This document shows positions 1-8,052 of a stretch of 64,000 nt of DNA, one piece after another. A program made the position numbers and the translations under genes. The first letter of the stretch is position 1; every line of letters starts with the position of its first letter. Source of the stretch: Cellulomonas sp. S1-8 (lineage in GTDB: Bacteria > Actinomycetota > Actinomycetes > Actinomycetales > Cellulomonadaceae); assembly GCF_026184235.1 (NCBI RefSeq), contig NZ_CP110806.1, positions 558,001 through 622,000 on the forward strand. Direction: 5' to 3'. The notes below the pieces were generated by a model. That model was not told the DNA's origin. It did not search any database and saw nothing but the letters and a program-made list of their open reading frames with translations.

Positions 1-61
1 CGAGCAGGGCGAGCACGAGCGCGAGCGTGCGGAACCTGGAGCGGGGACGGGTGCGGGACAC
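1..61 (-). CDS. Partial secreted or membrane protein, N-terminus only
   Basis: The minus strand opens with a GTG at 61 preceded at about six bases by GAGGAG (66-71), a good ribosome-binding site. The first 20 residues, VSRTRPRSRFRTLALVLALL, have a basic n-region followed by a run of Leu/Ala/Val, as in a Sec signal peptide or an N-terminal membrane helix. The gene runs off the left edge, so its function cannot be seen. It is divergent from the TetR gene at 399, and the two share a 337-base region. The call rests on the start signal and signal-like residues only. Confidence 0.5.
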   Translation of the reverse strand, partial: MSRTRPRSRFRTLALVLALL

Positions 62-207
62 GGATGTCTCCTCGGCGGACGTGGCCCGCAGGCGGGCCGG
101 ACCGACCCGGCGGACGGCGGTGTCCGTCGGGGCGTCACGGACGGGTGCACCGGCTCCCGGGCGTCGTCGACCGGGGTCGGTGCGGGGGTGCGTGGGGCCA
201 CCGTGCC

Positions 208-219
208 GTGAACGTTCAC
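208..219. promoter_or_regulatory. 12-bp perfect palindrome, possible operator
   Basis: GTGAACGTTCAC reads the same on both strands. It lies in the 337-base gap (62-398) between a divergent partial gene and a TetR gene, about 150 bases from one start and 190 from the other. It could be a repressor site for either gene. The rest of the gap is GC-rich with no convincing ORF. Confidence 0.35.
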
Positions 220-383
220 AACTGCCCTCCGAGGCTCACGCACAGCGGTCCGCAGGTCGAGGGGTGAAACGCTTCGACGCCCACGGATGGGCCCGACCGG
301 GACCGTGGCGCGCGGACGGGGGCGCCGCGGTCGGGACGGAGGCGCCGAGGTCAGGACGGGGGCGCGCGCGTCCCGCAGACGGT

Positions 384-398
384 GTTACGGTACGGAAC
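384..398 (+). promoter_or_regulatory. Imperfect palindrome at the TetR gene start, overlapping a likely -10
   Basis: GTTACG-GTA-CGGAAC is a half-site pair with one mismatch that abuts the GTG start at 399. TACGGT at 386-391 is placed as a -10 hexamer would be for transcription starting at the GTG itself, and no Shine-Dalgarno is visible. The neighbouring mRNA may therefore be leaderless and autorepressed. This is inference from spacing. Confidence 0.35.
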
Positions 399-1109
399 GT
401 GTCGTATCCCAATTCGCCTGCCGCGCCGCACCCCCCGCGCGGCCGCCCCCGCGACGACCGCCGCGAGCGCGAGATCCTCGCGACGGTCACCGACCTGCTC
501 GCCGAGGTCGGCTACGACGGCGTGACCTTCGAGGAGGTCGCCCGCCGCGCCGGCGCCTCGAAGGCGACGCTCTACCGACGGTGGCGCACCCGGCGCGACA
601 TGGTGATGGCCGCCCTCAAGGCCGGCCCCGCCGCCCGCTCCGGGCCCGACGCGATCGACACCGGCAGCCTGCGGGGCGACCTGCTGGCGCTCTGCCGCCG
701 CCTGGACCTGACCATGCGCTCGGCCGACGGCCGCACCGCGATGCTCCTGCTCCAGGCGGGACTCGAGGACCCCGACCTGTGCGACGAGATCGAGCGGTCC
801 ACGGGCCCCACCGGTGCCCGGCTGCCGGCGAGCGTCGTGGCCGCGGCCGTGCGCCGCGGCGAGCTCCCCGCCGACGTCGACCCCTTCCCGTACGAGGAGG
901 TCGCCGGCTCGGTGCTGCTGCTGCGTCGGCTGAACGGCCTGCCGGCCGACGACCACTACCTCGCCTCCCTCGTCGACGCCGTCCTGCTGCCCGCCCTGCG
1001 CAGCACCGGGGGCACCGACCGAGGGCTCCCCCCGGGGATCTTCTCCGGCCACCCCGCGCCGCCGCCCGGCGCCGCCCCCACGACCGCCCCCACCGAGGAG
1101 ACCCCATGA
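399..1109 (+). CDS. TetR/AcrR family transcriptional regulator
   Basis: A 236-residue DNA-binding regulator. The N-terminal helix-turn-helix is at about residues 25-70 and includes GVTFEEVARRAGASKATLYR, the TetR signature; the rest is an effector-binding and dimerisation domain with Pro-rich tail. I chose GTG 399 because homology begins just after it, and the longer upstream reading frame has no start signal and atypical residues. It overlaps the next gene by ATGA at 1106-1109, so the two are co-transcribed. It probably controls itself and the hydrolase, and perhaps the divergent gene at 61, through the palindromes at 208 and 384. The effector is not predictable. Confidence 0.85.
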   Translation: MSYPNSPAAPHPPRGRPRDDRREREILATVTDLLAEVGYDGVTFEEVARRAGASKATLYRRWRTRRDMVMAALKAGPAARSGPDAIDTGSLRGDLLALCRRLDLTMRSADGRTAMLLLQAGLEDPDLCDEIERSTGPTGARLPASVVAAAVRRGELPADVDPFPYEEVAGSVLLLRRLNGLPADDHYLASLVDAVLLPALRSTGGTDRGLPPGIFSGHPAPPPGAAPTTAPTEETP

Positions 1110-2011
1110 CCACCGCGCTCACCACCGCGCTCACCATCGACGGCTTCGAGTACCACCGGCTGCCCGGGGACGGCGACGTCGAGATCCACGTCGCGGTCGC
1201 GGGCGACGGCCCGGCGGTGGTGCTGCTGCACGGGTTCCCGCAGACGCACTACATGTGGCGCCACGTCGCCCGCGCGCTGACCGACGGGCACACCGTGATC
1301 GTCCCCGACCTGCGCGGCTACGGGCGCAGCGCCAAGCCCGCCGAGACGACGCCCGAGACCTACGCCAAGCGCACGATGGCCCGCGACGTCGTGGAGGTGG
1401 CCCGCCGGCTCGGTCACGACCGGTTCGGCCTCGTGGGCCACGACCGCGGCGCGCTGGTCGGCGTCCGCGCCGGCCTGGACCACCCCGACGTCGTGCGGTA
1501 CCTGGGCGTCCTCGACGTCCTGCCGACGCTCGACACGTGGGGCGTGCTTCAGGGCGTCCACGCCAAGGTCGCGTGGCACCTGTACCTCATGGCGCAGCCC
1601 CCGGGCCTGCCGGAGCGGATGATCGCGGCCGTCGCCCCGGAGTTCTTCGCGTCGTTCCTCGACGCGTGGGACCCCGACGGCTCGACGTTCGACCCGCAGG
1701 TGCGCCGGCACTACGTCGACAGCTCGGTGGCGTCGGTCGACTCGATCGTCGCGGACTACCGCGCGACCGCGGGCGTCGACCTCGAGCTGGACCAGGCGGA
1801 CCGCGACGCGGGCCGGGGTCTGGCCATGCCGGTGGGCGTCGTCTCCCAGGACTGGGGCGCCGTGCTGGGCTTCGACGCGCGCGCCCTGTGGAGCGCGTGG
1901 GCGAACGACCTGACGTACGAGCCGATCGCGGCGGGCCACTTCATGGCCGAGGAGAAGCCGGAGGAGATCGTCCGGTTCGTGCGCGACCTCGCCGCGCGCG
2001 CCGACGCCTGA
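1106..2011 (+). CDS. Alpha/beta hydrolase, haloacetate dehalogenase / epoxide hydrolase-like
   Basis: A 301-residue cytoplasmic alpha/beta hydrolase. Visible landmarks are the HGFPQTHYMW oxyanion segment, the nucleophile elbow VGHDRG (Asp113) and the C-terminal histidine in AAGHFMAEE (His278). An Asp nucleophile indicates ester-intermediate chemistry, as in dehalogenases and epoxide hydrolases. FPQTHYMW and HDRG resemble fluoroacetate dehalogenases, but these carry a second Arg three residues after the first one in HDRGGR; here that position is Leu (HDRGAL). The carboxylate-binding pair is thus incomplete, and an epoxide hydrolase or a dehalogenase of different specificity is as likely. It is translationally coupled to the TetR gene upstream. 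Confidence 0.75.
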   Translation: MTTALTTALTIDGFEYHRLPGDGDVEIHVAVAGDGPAVVLLHGFPQTHYMWRHVARALTDGHTVIVPDLRGYGRSAKPAETTPETYAKRTMARDVVEVARRLGHDRFGLVGHDRGALVGVRAGLDHPDVVRYLGVLDVLPTLDTWGVLQGVHAKVAWHLYLMAQPPGLPERMIAAVAPEFFASFLDAWDPDGSTFDPQVRRHYVDSSVASVDSIVADYRATAGVDLELDQADRDAGRGLAMPVGVVSQDWGAVLGFDARALWSAWANDLTYEPIAAGHFMAEEKPEEIVRFVRDLAARADA

Positions 2012-2027
2012 GCGGCCCGGTCCCCGC

Positions 2028-2624
2028 CTACGGGCGCGTCGTCGCCGGGAACCCCGTCCACCGCAGCTCCGCCGGCAGGTGGCCCATGTCGTTGAAGACC
2101 ACGAGCGTCGGCGGCAGGCCGGGGCGCAGCTCGATCGCAGTCAGCGCGGCGTTCCCGCTCTCGAGGCCGAGCCAGCGCACCGGCGGTGCGCCGAGGGCGT
2201 GCCGCACGAGCCACGCGATCGGGTAGGCGTGCGTCACGAGGACCTCGTGGGTGTCCCGCGTGACGTCGGGCGTCGCGAACCGGTCGACGAGCGCGTCGGC
2301 GAGGGCGCGGCCCGCGGCGGCCTCGCCGTGGTCGTAGCCGTCGAAGAAGCCGCGCCAGGGCGCCGGCATCTCGGTGGCCGTGGGGACGTACGGCACGTGG
2401 TCGACCAGCTCCTGCGCCGGTGCGACGGGCACCCGGGGCAGGTGCCGGGCGATCTTGCCGGCGCTGGCGACGGCGCGGGGCAGGGGGGAGTGCCACACGG
2501 CGTCGACGGGGAGCTGCGCGAGGCGCCCGCCGAGCAGGTCGACCTGCAGGCGGCCGGTCGCGGTGAGCTCGCCGAACGCGTCGGCCGCGCCGTGGCGGAC
2601 CAGGTACAGGTGGCGGGTGGGCAT
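2028..2624 (-). CDS. Histidine phosphatase (phosphoglycerate mutase-like) family protein
   Basis: A 198-residue protein with the phosphohistidine motif LVRHG (His11) near the N-terminus, followed by a TATGRLQVDLLG segment and HSPLPRAVAS, then the second catalytic histidine region VLVTHAYPI. These are the hallmarks of the histidine phosphatase superfamily; the physiological phosphoester is unknown. It starts at ATG 2624, eight bases after the end of the PEP-utilising enzyme gene, so the two form an operon. A link to that enzyme's product is possible but not shown. Confidence 0.8.
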   Translation of the reverse strand: MPTRHLYLVRHGAADAFGELTATGRLQVDLLGGRLAQLPVDAVWHSPLPRAVASAGKIARHLPRVPVAPAQELVDHVPYVPTATEMPAPWRGFFDGYDHGEAAAGRALADALVDRFATPDVTRDTHEVLVTHAYPIAWLVRHALGAPPVRWLGLESGNAALTAIELRPGLPPTLVVFNDMGHLPAELRWTGFPATTRP

Positions 2625-2632
2625 GGGCGTCC

Positions 2633-3835
2633 TCAGGTGTGCGTCGTGACGGTCCCGGCGGTGCCGTCGACCGTCAGGGTGCGGGCGTCGTGCAGCCTCG
2701 TCGTCGCGCCGGGGATGCCCAGGACGGCGGGGATGCCCCGCTCGCGGGCGACGATCGCCGCGTGCGACAGCACCCCGCCGGTCTCGGTGACGACGCCGGC
2801 GGCGAGGCGCAGCAGCGGCGTCCACGCCGGGTCGGTCCACGGGCAGACGAGGACGTCGCCGGGCCGGACGCGCGCGAAGTCGCCGGGCCCGCGGACGATG
2901 CGGGCGGCCCCGGTCGCGGTGCCGCGGCTGCCGGGCGTCCCGACGAGCGTGGCGGGGGAGGGGCCCTGGGCCGGGCGCGCCGACGCGGGCAGGTCCGCCG
3001 TGACGGGCCGCGCCTGGAGCACGTGGAGCTCGTCGTCGACCATCGCCCACTCGACGTCCTGCGGGCCACCCAGGACGGCGGCGACGCGCCTCCCCAGCCG
3101 TGCGAGCCGGGCGACGGCGGCGTCGTCGAGGGTGCGGCGGGCGCGGTCCGACGCGGCGACGTCGCCCGTCACGAGGTGCGTCGCGCGCCGGTCGACGCGG
3201 GTGCGCTTGTCGGCGATCGCCGCCGTCACGGAGCCGTCCGCGGCGACCCGGTAGGCGTCCGGCGTCACCGTGCCCCCGACGACGCTCGGACCCAGCCCCC
3301 AGGACGCCTCGACGACCGTGACCCCGGCAGGCCCGTCGGCCGTGAACATCACGCCCGCGACGTCGGCGTCCACAAGGCGCTGCACCAGCACCGCCATCAC
3401 CGGCTCCGCGCCCGGCCCGGAGCCGTCCCGGTAGGCGACGGCCTGCGGCGACCGGAGCGACGTCCAGCACGCGCGCACCGCGTCGGCGACCTGCTCGACC
3501 CCCCGCACGCCGAGGACGCTCCGGTACTGACCCGCGGCGGACGCGTGCGCGCCGTCCTCGTCGCCGGCGGAGGACCGCACGGCCACCGGCCCGTCCCCCA
3601 GGGCGTGGAGGCGGTGCGCGATCGCGTCGAGGAGCGCCGGGGGCAGGTTGCCCGGGGTGGGTGCCGGCCGCGCGTCGCCGTGCGTCGTCGACACGTCGCG
3701 GGCGGCGGCCAGGTGCGCGGCGAACGGCACGACGAACCCGTCCGGTACCGGTAGTCCCGCGCGGACCAGGGCGCCCAGGGCGCCGGCCTTCCCGCCGCAC
3801 GTCGCGCGCACGGCGTCGGCCAGGGGTGTCAGCAC
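2633..3835 (-). CDS. PEP/pyruvate-binding and PEP-utilising enzyme, short form lacking a central domain
   Basis: A 400-residue protein with two halves of the dikinase family. The N-terminal ATP-grasp-like pyruvate phosphate dikinase domain (about 5-290) shows GGKAGALGALVRAGLPVPDG, VAVRSSAGDEDG and VQRLV. The C-terminal mobile swivelling domain shows TDPAWTPL and TGGVLSHAAIVARE with phosphocarrier His358. Rifampin phosphotransferases have this order plus a large substrate-binding domain between the two, about 860 residues in all; here that middle is missing, so the acceptor is unknown. GTG 3835 has AAGGGCGG upstream. It is divergent from a DNA-binding protein gene across two inverted repeats and precedes the phosphatase gene by eight bases. 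Confidence 0.75.
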   Translation of the reverse strand: MLTPLADAVRATCGGKAGALGALVRAGLPVPDGFVVPFAAHLAAARDVSTTHGDARPAPTPGNLPPALLDAIAHRLHALGDGPVAVRSSAGDEDGAHASAAGQYRSVLGVRGVEQVADAVRACWTSLRSPQAVAYRDGSGPGAEPVMAVLVQRLVDADVAGVMFTADGPAGVTVVEASWGLGPSVVGGTVTPDAYRVAADGSVTAAIADKRTRVDRRATHLVTGDVAASDRARRTLDDAAVARLARLGRRVAAVLGGPQDVEWAMVDDELHVLQARPVTADLPASARPAQGPSPATLVGTPGSRGTATGAARIVRGPGDFARVRPGDVLVCPWTDPAWTPLLRLAAGVVTETGGVLSHAAIVARERGIPAVLGIPGATTRLHDARTLTVDGTAGTVTTHT

Positions 3836-3846
3836 AGGTCCGCCCT

Positions 3847-3874
3847 TCAACGAAAAGTTGACAACGTCCCGTTG
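3847..3874. promoter_or_regulatory. Tandem inverted repeats CAAC-N5-GTTG, candidate operator
   Basis: In the 57-base divergent region, CAAC-N5-GTTG occurs at 3848-3860 and again at 3862-3874, a 14-base centre-to-centre spacing that puts them about 1.3 helix turns apart. The first is extended to TCAAC-N5-GTTGA. The stretch is clearly less GC-rich than its surroundings. It probably controls both the PEP-utilising gene (minus) and the DNA-binding protein gene (plus), most simply by the latter's product. Confidence 0.5.
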
Positions 3875-3892
3875 ACTATCCACCCTCGGCGT

Positions 3893-4288
3893 ATGGAGAG
3901 CAAGGACGAGGGCGCCCGGGCGGTCGACGACGACCGGGCGCAGGCCCACCGGGAGGGCAGGGCGCGCGAGCACCTCCTGCGCCACGGCGCCGACGCCCTG
4001 GGCGACCGACCCTGGCGCCCGGCCCCCGTCCCGCCGTCGGCCGTCGACCTCGTGCAGTACGCGCTGCACCGCTCGTCGGACCTGGCACGGCAGGACGTCC
4101 TGAGCGCGCTCGCGCTGCTGCCGGCCGCGCGCGCCGAGGTCGACGGCCTCGAGGACGGCCTGCTGTTCGTCGCGCGCAGCGCGGGCCTGACGTGGGCGCA
4201 GATGGCGCAGGCGATGGGCTTCAACTCCCCGCAGGCGCTGCAGCAGCACGCCACCCGGCTGACGGTCCGCCGCGAGGCAGCCCGGTGA
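3893..4288 (+). CDS. Small DNA-binding protein with C-terminal helix-turn-helix
   Basis: A 131-residue protein from ATG 3893 (a TTG at 3872 would add seven residues but lies inside the inverted repeats). The charged N-terminus (1-45) is likely flexible; residues 50-90 are helical and rich in Ala/Leu; residues 93-124 (FVARSAGLTWAQMAQAMGF and following) read as a helix-turn-helix like those of MarR/XRE-type small regulators. It overlaps the following gene by GTGA. The position opposite the PEP-utilising enzyme suggests it regulates that operon. No effector domain is visible. Confidence 0.65.
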   Translation: MESKDEGARAVDDDRAQAHREGRAREHLLRHGADALGDRPWRPAPVPPSAVDLVQYALHRSSDLARQDVLSALALLPAARAEVDGLEDGLLFVARSAGLTWAQMAQAMGFNSPQALQQHATRLTVRREAAR

Positions 4289-4920
4289 CCCGGCCGTCCG
4301 CCCCCGACCTGCTGGTGCTGCACGCCGTGCGGCTCCTCGGGTTCGCCGACACCCCCGCCGTCGCGCGCCGCTTCGCCCTCGACGCCGCGTCGACGCAGGA
4401 GCTGCTGCTCGATGCCGAGGCGTACGGCGGGGTGTCGCGCGCGACCTTCGCGGACCTGAGCGGCTGGTCGCTCACCGAGCGCGGCCGCGCCCACGGCCAG
4501 GCGCTGCTGGCCGACGAGCTCGCCCGCACCGGCAGCGCGGACGACGTGCACGACGTCCACCGCGCGTTCCTGCCCCTCAACGCGCGCCTGCAGCGCGCCT
4601 GCACCGACTGGCAGCTGCGCCCCACGCCCGACGACCGCCTCACCACCAACGACCACACGGACCACGCGTGGGACGCGCGCGTCCTCGACGAGCTCGCCGC
4701 GATCGAGCGGGGCCTGCTCCCGCTCGCCGGGCGGCTCGCGGGACTCCTGACCCGGTTCGAGGGCTACGACGGGCGGTTCGCGGCGGCGCGCCGCCGCGCC
4801 CGCGCCGGGGAGGGCGCGTGGGTCGTCGGGACCGACGTCGACTCGTGCCACCGGGTGTGGTTCGAGCTCCACGAGGACCTCGTCGCGACGCTGGGCGTCG
4901 ACCGTCACGCCCAGCCCTGA
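4285..4920 (+). CDS. Putative winged-helix transcriptional regulator
   Basis: A 211-residue protein coupled to the preceding DNA-binding protein by a GTGA overlap. Residues 1-75 (LLVLHAVRLLGFADTPAVAR, then WSLTERGRAH) read as a winged helix in which a substrate-sensing wing follows the recognition helix. The rest is helical and ends with VWFELHEDLVATLG. No enzyme motif is seen. Proteins of this type often accompany PEP-utilising enzymes in actinobacteria, so it may act with the small DNA-binding protein on the 2028-3835 operon. Functional assignment is tentative. Confidence 0.55.
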   Translation: MTRPSAPDLLVLHAVRLLGFADTPAVARRFALDAASTQELLLDAEAYGGVSRATFADLSGWSLTERGRAHGQALLADELARTGSADDVHDVHRAFLPLNARLQRACTDWQLRPTPDDRLTTNDHTDHAWDARVLDELAAIERGLLPLAGRLAGLLTRFEGYDGRFAAARRRARAGEGAWVVGTDVDSCHRVWFELHEDLVATLGVDRHAQP

Positions 4921-4929
4921 GCGGGTCCG

Positions 4930-5820
4930 TCAGACGCGCTCGTCCTTCGCCTCGTCGGTTGCCGCGTCGGTCGCCGGGGCCGGCTCGTCGACCAGGACCG
5001 ACGTCTCCGGCTCGGGGTGGCGGCGTCGCTGCACCACGATGATCGCCACCCCCGTCGCGACCGCCGCCAGCGCGCCCCACACGTTGGCGGGCAGGCCCAG
5101 CGGGGTGACGCTCGTGGGGTCGATCCGCAGCAGCTCCAGCCACACGCGGGCCGCGCCGTACCAGATGAGGTACACGCCGAACGCGGCGCCCCAGCGCAGC
5201 GCGACGCGCCGCTCCAGCAGCAGGATCACCGCGATCCCCAGCAGGTTCCACAGCATCTCGTAGAGGAACAGCGGGTGGAACAGGGTGTCGGCGGGCAGGC
5301 CCGGCGGGAACGCGCCGTTGGTCGCAGGGATCTGCAGGCCCCACGGCAGGGTCGTCGGGCTCCCGAACAGCTCGTGGTTGAACCAGTTGCCGAGCCGCCC
5401 GATCGCCTGCGCCAGGAGCATCGCCGGCGCGAGCGCGTCGGCGAACGACCACAGCCTGACCCCGACCCGGCGGCAGCCGATGGCCGCGCCCACCGCCCCG
5501 CCGATCAGCGACCCGAGGATCGCGATGCCGCCCTGCCAGACGTACAGGACGCTGAGAGGGTCCTGCCCCGCGCCGAAGTAGTCGCCCCAGTGCGTGAGCA
5601 CGTGGTAGATCCGGGCGCCGACGATGCCGAACGGCACCGCCCAGATCGCGATGTCGAGGACCGCACCCGGCGGACCGCCGCGCTCGGTCAGGCGGCGCGA
5701 CGCCAGCCACACCGCGGCCGCGATGCCCGCGAGCAGGCACAACGCGTACGTGTGGAGGGTGAAGGGGCCGAGGGAGATCCCGGCCCAGGCCAGGTCGGGG
5801 CTGGGGATACCGAGGTGCAC
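4930..5820 (-). CDS. lgt: Prolipoprotein diacylglyceryl transferase
   Basis: A 296-residue integral membrane enzyme that moves diacylglycerol from phosphatidylglycerol to the lipobox cysteine of prolipoproteins, the first step of lipoprotein maturation. The Lgt signature AIGRLGNWFNHELFG is intact, with HLGIPSPDLAWAGISLGPFT at the N-terminus and at least six hydrophobic segments. The last 45 residues are a charged tail rich in Asp/Glu/Ala, usual in actinobacterial forms. Its end is nine bases from the end of the convergent regulator gene. Likely substrates in this window are the lipoproteins at 35208, 35678 and 22445. Confidence 0.95.
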   Translation of the reverse strand: MHLGIPSPDLAWAGISLGPFTLHTYALCLLAGIAAAVWLASRRLTERGGPPGAVLDIAIWAVPFGIVGARIYHVLTHWGDYFGAGQDPLSVLYVWQGGIAILGSLIGGAVGAAIGCRRVGVRLWSFADALAPAMLLAQAIGRLGNWFNHELFGSPTTLPWGLQIPATNGAFPPGLPADTLFHPLFLYEMLWNLLGIAVILLLERRVALRWGAAFGVYLIWYGAARVWLELLRIDPTSVTPLGLPANVWGALAAVATGVAIIVVQRRRHPEPETSVLVDEPAPATDAATDEAKDERV

Positions 5821-6134
5821 GCCTCAGCATCCCCCGCGCAGGGGCCGTCGCGGTACCCGTCTCAAGGACGACACGGGTGCACCGCCGGTGAACACGAGGC
5901 GGCGCCCGCACGACGAGATCCGTCGTCAACGGGGCTGCGCACGGAAGTTTCCGGCACAGATCCAGCGTCCCAAATGTCCGATCCTGCTACGTTCCGGGGA
6001 CCGCCCACCCGTTCGGGTGACGGCGGTCATGCACGGGGGCCTGGGCCACGTGCCGGGCACCCTCTCCAGCACCTCGGGGCCCCGGCGGCGTGGCGTCGAG
6101 CATGCCCCCGGACGACACGGGGAGACAGACTTCA
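5821..6134. other. Intergenic region upstream of lgt and the protease
   Basis: About 314 bases with no convincing gene. It separates divergent lgt and the subtilisin gene and so must hold both promoters. The segment 5940-6000 is the least GC-rich part (AAGTTTCCGG, CCAAATGTCCG, CTACGTTCCGGG) and is the best place for the protease promoter, but no clear -35/-10 pair stands out. A short imperfect hairpin (GGTACCCGT with ACGGGTGCACC) lies at about 5852-5883. Confidence 0.3.
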
Positions 6135-7874
6135 ATGACGACACGACGTGCCATGACGGCACGCCTGGCAGTGACGGGAGCGCTCGCGATCGGGGCCGCG
6201 CTCGTCGGGGGACCCGCGGCGCACGCCACGGACGACGCACCGCTGGTCGACGCCGGGACCGCCGCGGTCACCGGTCGCTACATCGTGGTGCTCGACGCCG
6301 CCGCGGCCGGTGCCGCGAGCGGCGCACGCGCCGAGCGCGCCGCCGACCCGGTGCTGGCCCGCGCGGCCGAGCTCGGTGTCGACGTCGACCACCAGTACCT
6401 GCACGCGCTCAACGGCTTCGCCGCCGAGCTCGACGCGACCCAGCTCGCGGGGCTGCGCGCCACGCCGGGCGTCGCGTACGTCGCCGAGGACGCTGCGGTG
6501 CGCGTGTCGGACACGCAGACCACCGCCGCGCAGACCGCCGCCGCGGCGACCGCCGCCACGCAGACGCCCGTCCCGTCCTGGGGTCTCGACCGCATCGACC
6601 AGCGCACCCTGCCGGGCGACGACCGCTACGCCTACGGCACGACGGGCGCCGGTGTGACGGTGTACGTCATCGACACCGGCATCCGCACGACGCACGAGCA
6701 GTTCGGCGGGCGCGCCGGCATCGGGTTCGACGCCTACACCGACGGGGGACCGGCGGCCTGCACGGGGCACGGCACGCACGTCGCCGGGACGGTCGGCGGC
6801 TCGACCGTCGGCGTCGCCAAGGACGTCGCGCTGGTCTCGGTCCGCGTCGCGGACTGCCAGGGGTACGCCCTGACGTCGGCCGTCGTCGCCGGGATCGACT
6901 GGGTGACCTCGGCGCACGACGGGCCCTCGGTCGCGAACCTCAGCATGGAGTCGACCGAGGTCCCCGTGATCGACCAGGCGATCACGCGGTCCATCGCGTC
7001 GGGCATCACGTACGTCGTGGCCGCGGGCAACCGCGGGGAGCCGGCCTGCGACCGCAGCATCGCCAAGGTGCCCGCGGCGATCACGGTCGGTGCGACGCGC
7101 CCCGACGACGTGCGTCGCGCGTCGTCCAACTACGGCGCGTGCCTCGACCTGTTCGCCCCCGGTCAGGACATCGGCTCGGCGTGGAGCGGCAGCGACACCG
7201 AGCTGCGGTTCGTCAGCGGCACCTCGATGGCGGCGCCGCACGTCACCGGCGCGGTCGCCCGCTACCTCGAGGAGCACCCCGCGGCCACCCCCGCGCAGGT
7301 GTCCGCGGCGATCGTCGACGCGGCGACGCCGGGTGTCGTCGGGGAGGCCCTCACGCAGTCGCCGAACCTGCTCCTGCACCTCGCACCGCCGGCCACGGAG
7401 CCCACGCCGACGCCGACGCCCTCGGCGTCGCTCACCGCCCAGCACAAAAACTTCGACAACGCGGTCGGCGACGGTGCGCTCGCCGCGGGCGTCCGGCTCG
7501 CGAACGCCGGCGCGACGCCCGTCGACCTGTCGCAGGTCACCGTGCGGTACTGGTTCACGCGCGACGGCGCCGCGTCGTTCCAGTCGGCCTGCAGCTACGC
7601 GGTCCTCGGCTGCTCGACCGTCACCCACCGCGTCGTGCCGCTGACGACGCCCCGCCCGGGCGCCGACGCGTACCTCGAGGTCGGGTTCACCGCGGGCACG
7701 CTCGCACCGGGCGCGACCACCGGCGAGGTGCAGGTGCGGATCAACACCGCGGGCTGGACCCCGATGACCGAGGCCGACGACCACAGCTACGCGGCGCCGA
7801 CCTCGCAGTACGCGGCCACCACCACGGTGACCGTGCACGTCGGCGGGCACCTGGTAGGCGGCATCGAGCCGTAA
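6135..7874 (+). CDS. Secreted subtilisin-like serine protease with C-terminal CBM3 cellulose-binding module
   Basis: A 579-residue exported protease. A Sec signal (1-35, ending PAAHA) is followed by an I9-type propeptide (GRYIVVLD ... ALNGFAAEL ... VAYVAEDAAV, to about 130). The S8 catalytic domain shows Asp180 (VYVIDTGIR), His212 (GHGTHVAG) and Ser364 (SGTSMAAPHV). A PTPTPTPS linker leads to residues 433-579, which match a family 3 carbohydrate-binding module: LSQVTVRYWFT, CSYAVLGCSTVTH, YLEVGFTAGTLAPGA, GEVQVRIN and the end LVGGIEP. CBM3 normally tethers cellulases to cellulose, so this protease is probably anchored on cellulose fibres or cellulase complexes. ATG 6135 follows GGGGAG; another in-frame ATG at 6153 would still leave a signal peptide. 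Confidence 0.88.
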   Translation: MTTRRAMTARLAVTGALAIGAALVGGPAAHATDDAPLVDAGTAAVTGRYIVVLDAAAAGAASGARAERAADPVLARAAELGVDVDHQYLHALNGFAAELDATQLAGLRATPGVAYVAEDAAVRVSDTQTTAAQTAAAATAATQTPVPSWGLDRIDQRTLPGDDRYAYGTTGAGVTVYVIDTGIRTTHEQFGGRAGIGFDAYTDGGPAACTGHGTHVAGTVGGSTVGVAKDVALVSVRVADCQGYALTSAVVAGIDWVTSAHDGPSVANLSMESTEVPVIDQAITRSIASGITYVVAAGNRGEPACDRSIAKVPAAITVGATRPDDVRRASSNYGACLDLFAPGQDIGSAWSGSDTELRFVSGTSMAAPHVTGAVARYLEEHPAATPAQVSAAIVDAATPGVVGEALTQSPNLLLHLAPPATEPTPTPTPSASLTAQHKNFDNAVGDGALAAGVRLANAGATPVDLSQVTVRYWFTRDGAASFQSACSYAVLGCSTVTHRVVPLTTPRPGADAYLEVGFTAGTLAPGATTGEVQVRINTAGWTPMTEADDHSYAAPTSQYAATTTVTVHVGGHLVGGIEP

Positions 7875-7915
7875 CACACGGCCGACACGCGGCCGACGCG
7901 CGCCCGACGCCGAGA

Positions 7916-7958
7916 GTGTGAAGGGTTGTTGCCGGGATCCGGCAGCAACCCTTCACAC
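7916..7958 (+). terminator. Strong hairpin terminator after the protease
   Basis: Two 18-base arms (7916-7933 and 7941-7958) pair with a single mismatch around a seven-base GGGATCC loop. It lies 41 bases after the protease stop. No long T-run follows, as is common in GC-rich actinobacteria. Confidence 0.75.
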
Positions 7959-8052
7959 TTCGGGCGGGATCGACTCCGGTGGCGGGCGGTGGGGGCCCGG
8001 GTGACGATGAGTGCCGTCGTCCGCGGGTGCATGATCTGCTGAAGGAGTCCCC

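Noticed and set aside
27..398. N-terminal extension of the first TetR protein from position 27
   Set aside because: Residues are Arg/Pro/Gly-rich without any domain, the region holds a divergent gene start and palindromes, and homology begins just after GTG 399.
2633..3835. Calling the gene rifampin phosphotransferase (rph)
   Set aside because: The large rifamycin-binding domain is absent and no RAE-like palindrome is upstream; only the domain order at the ends matches.
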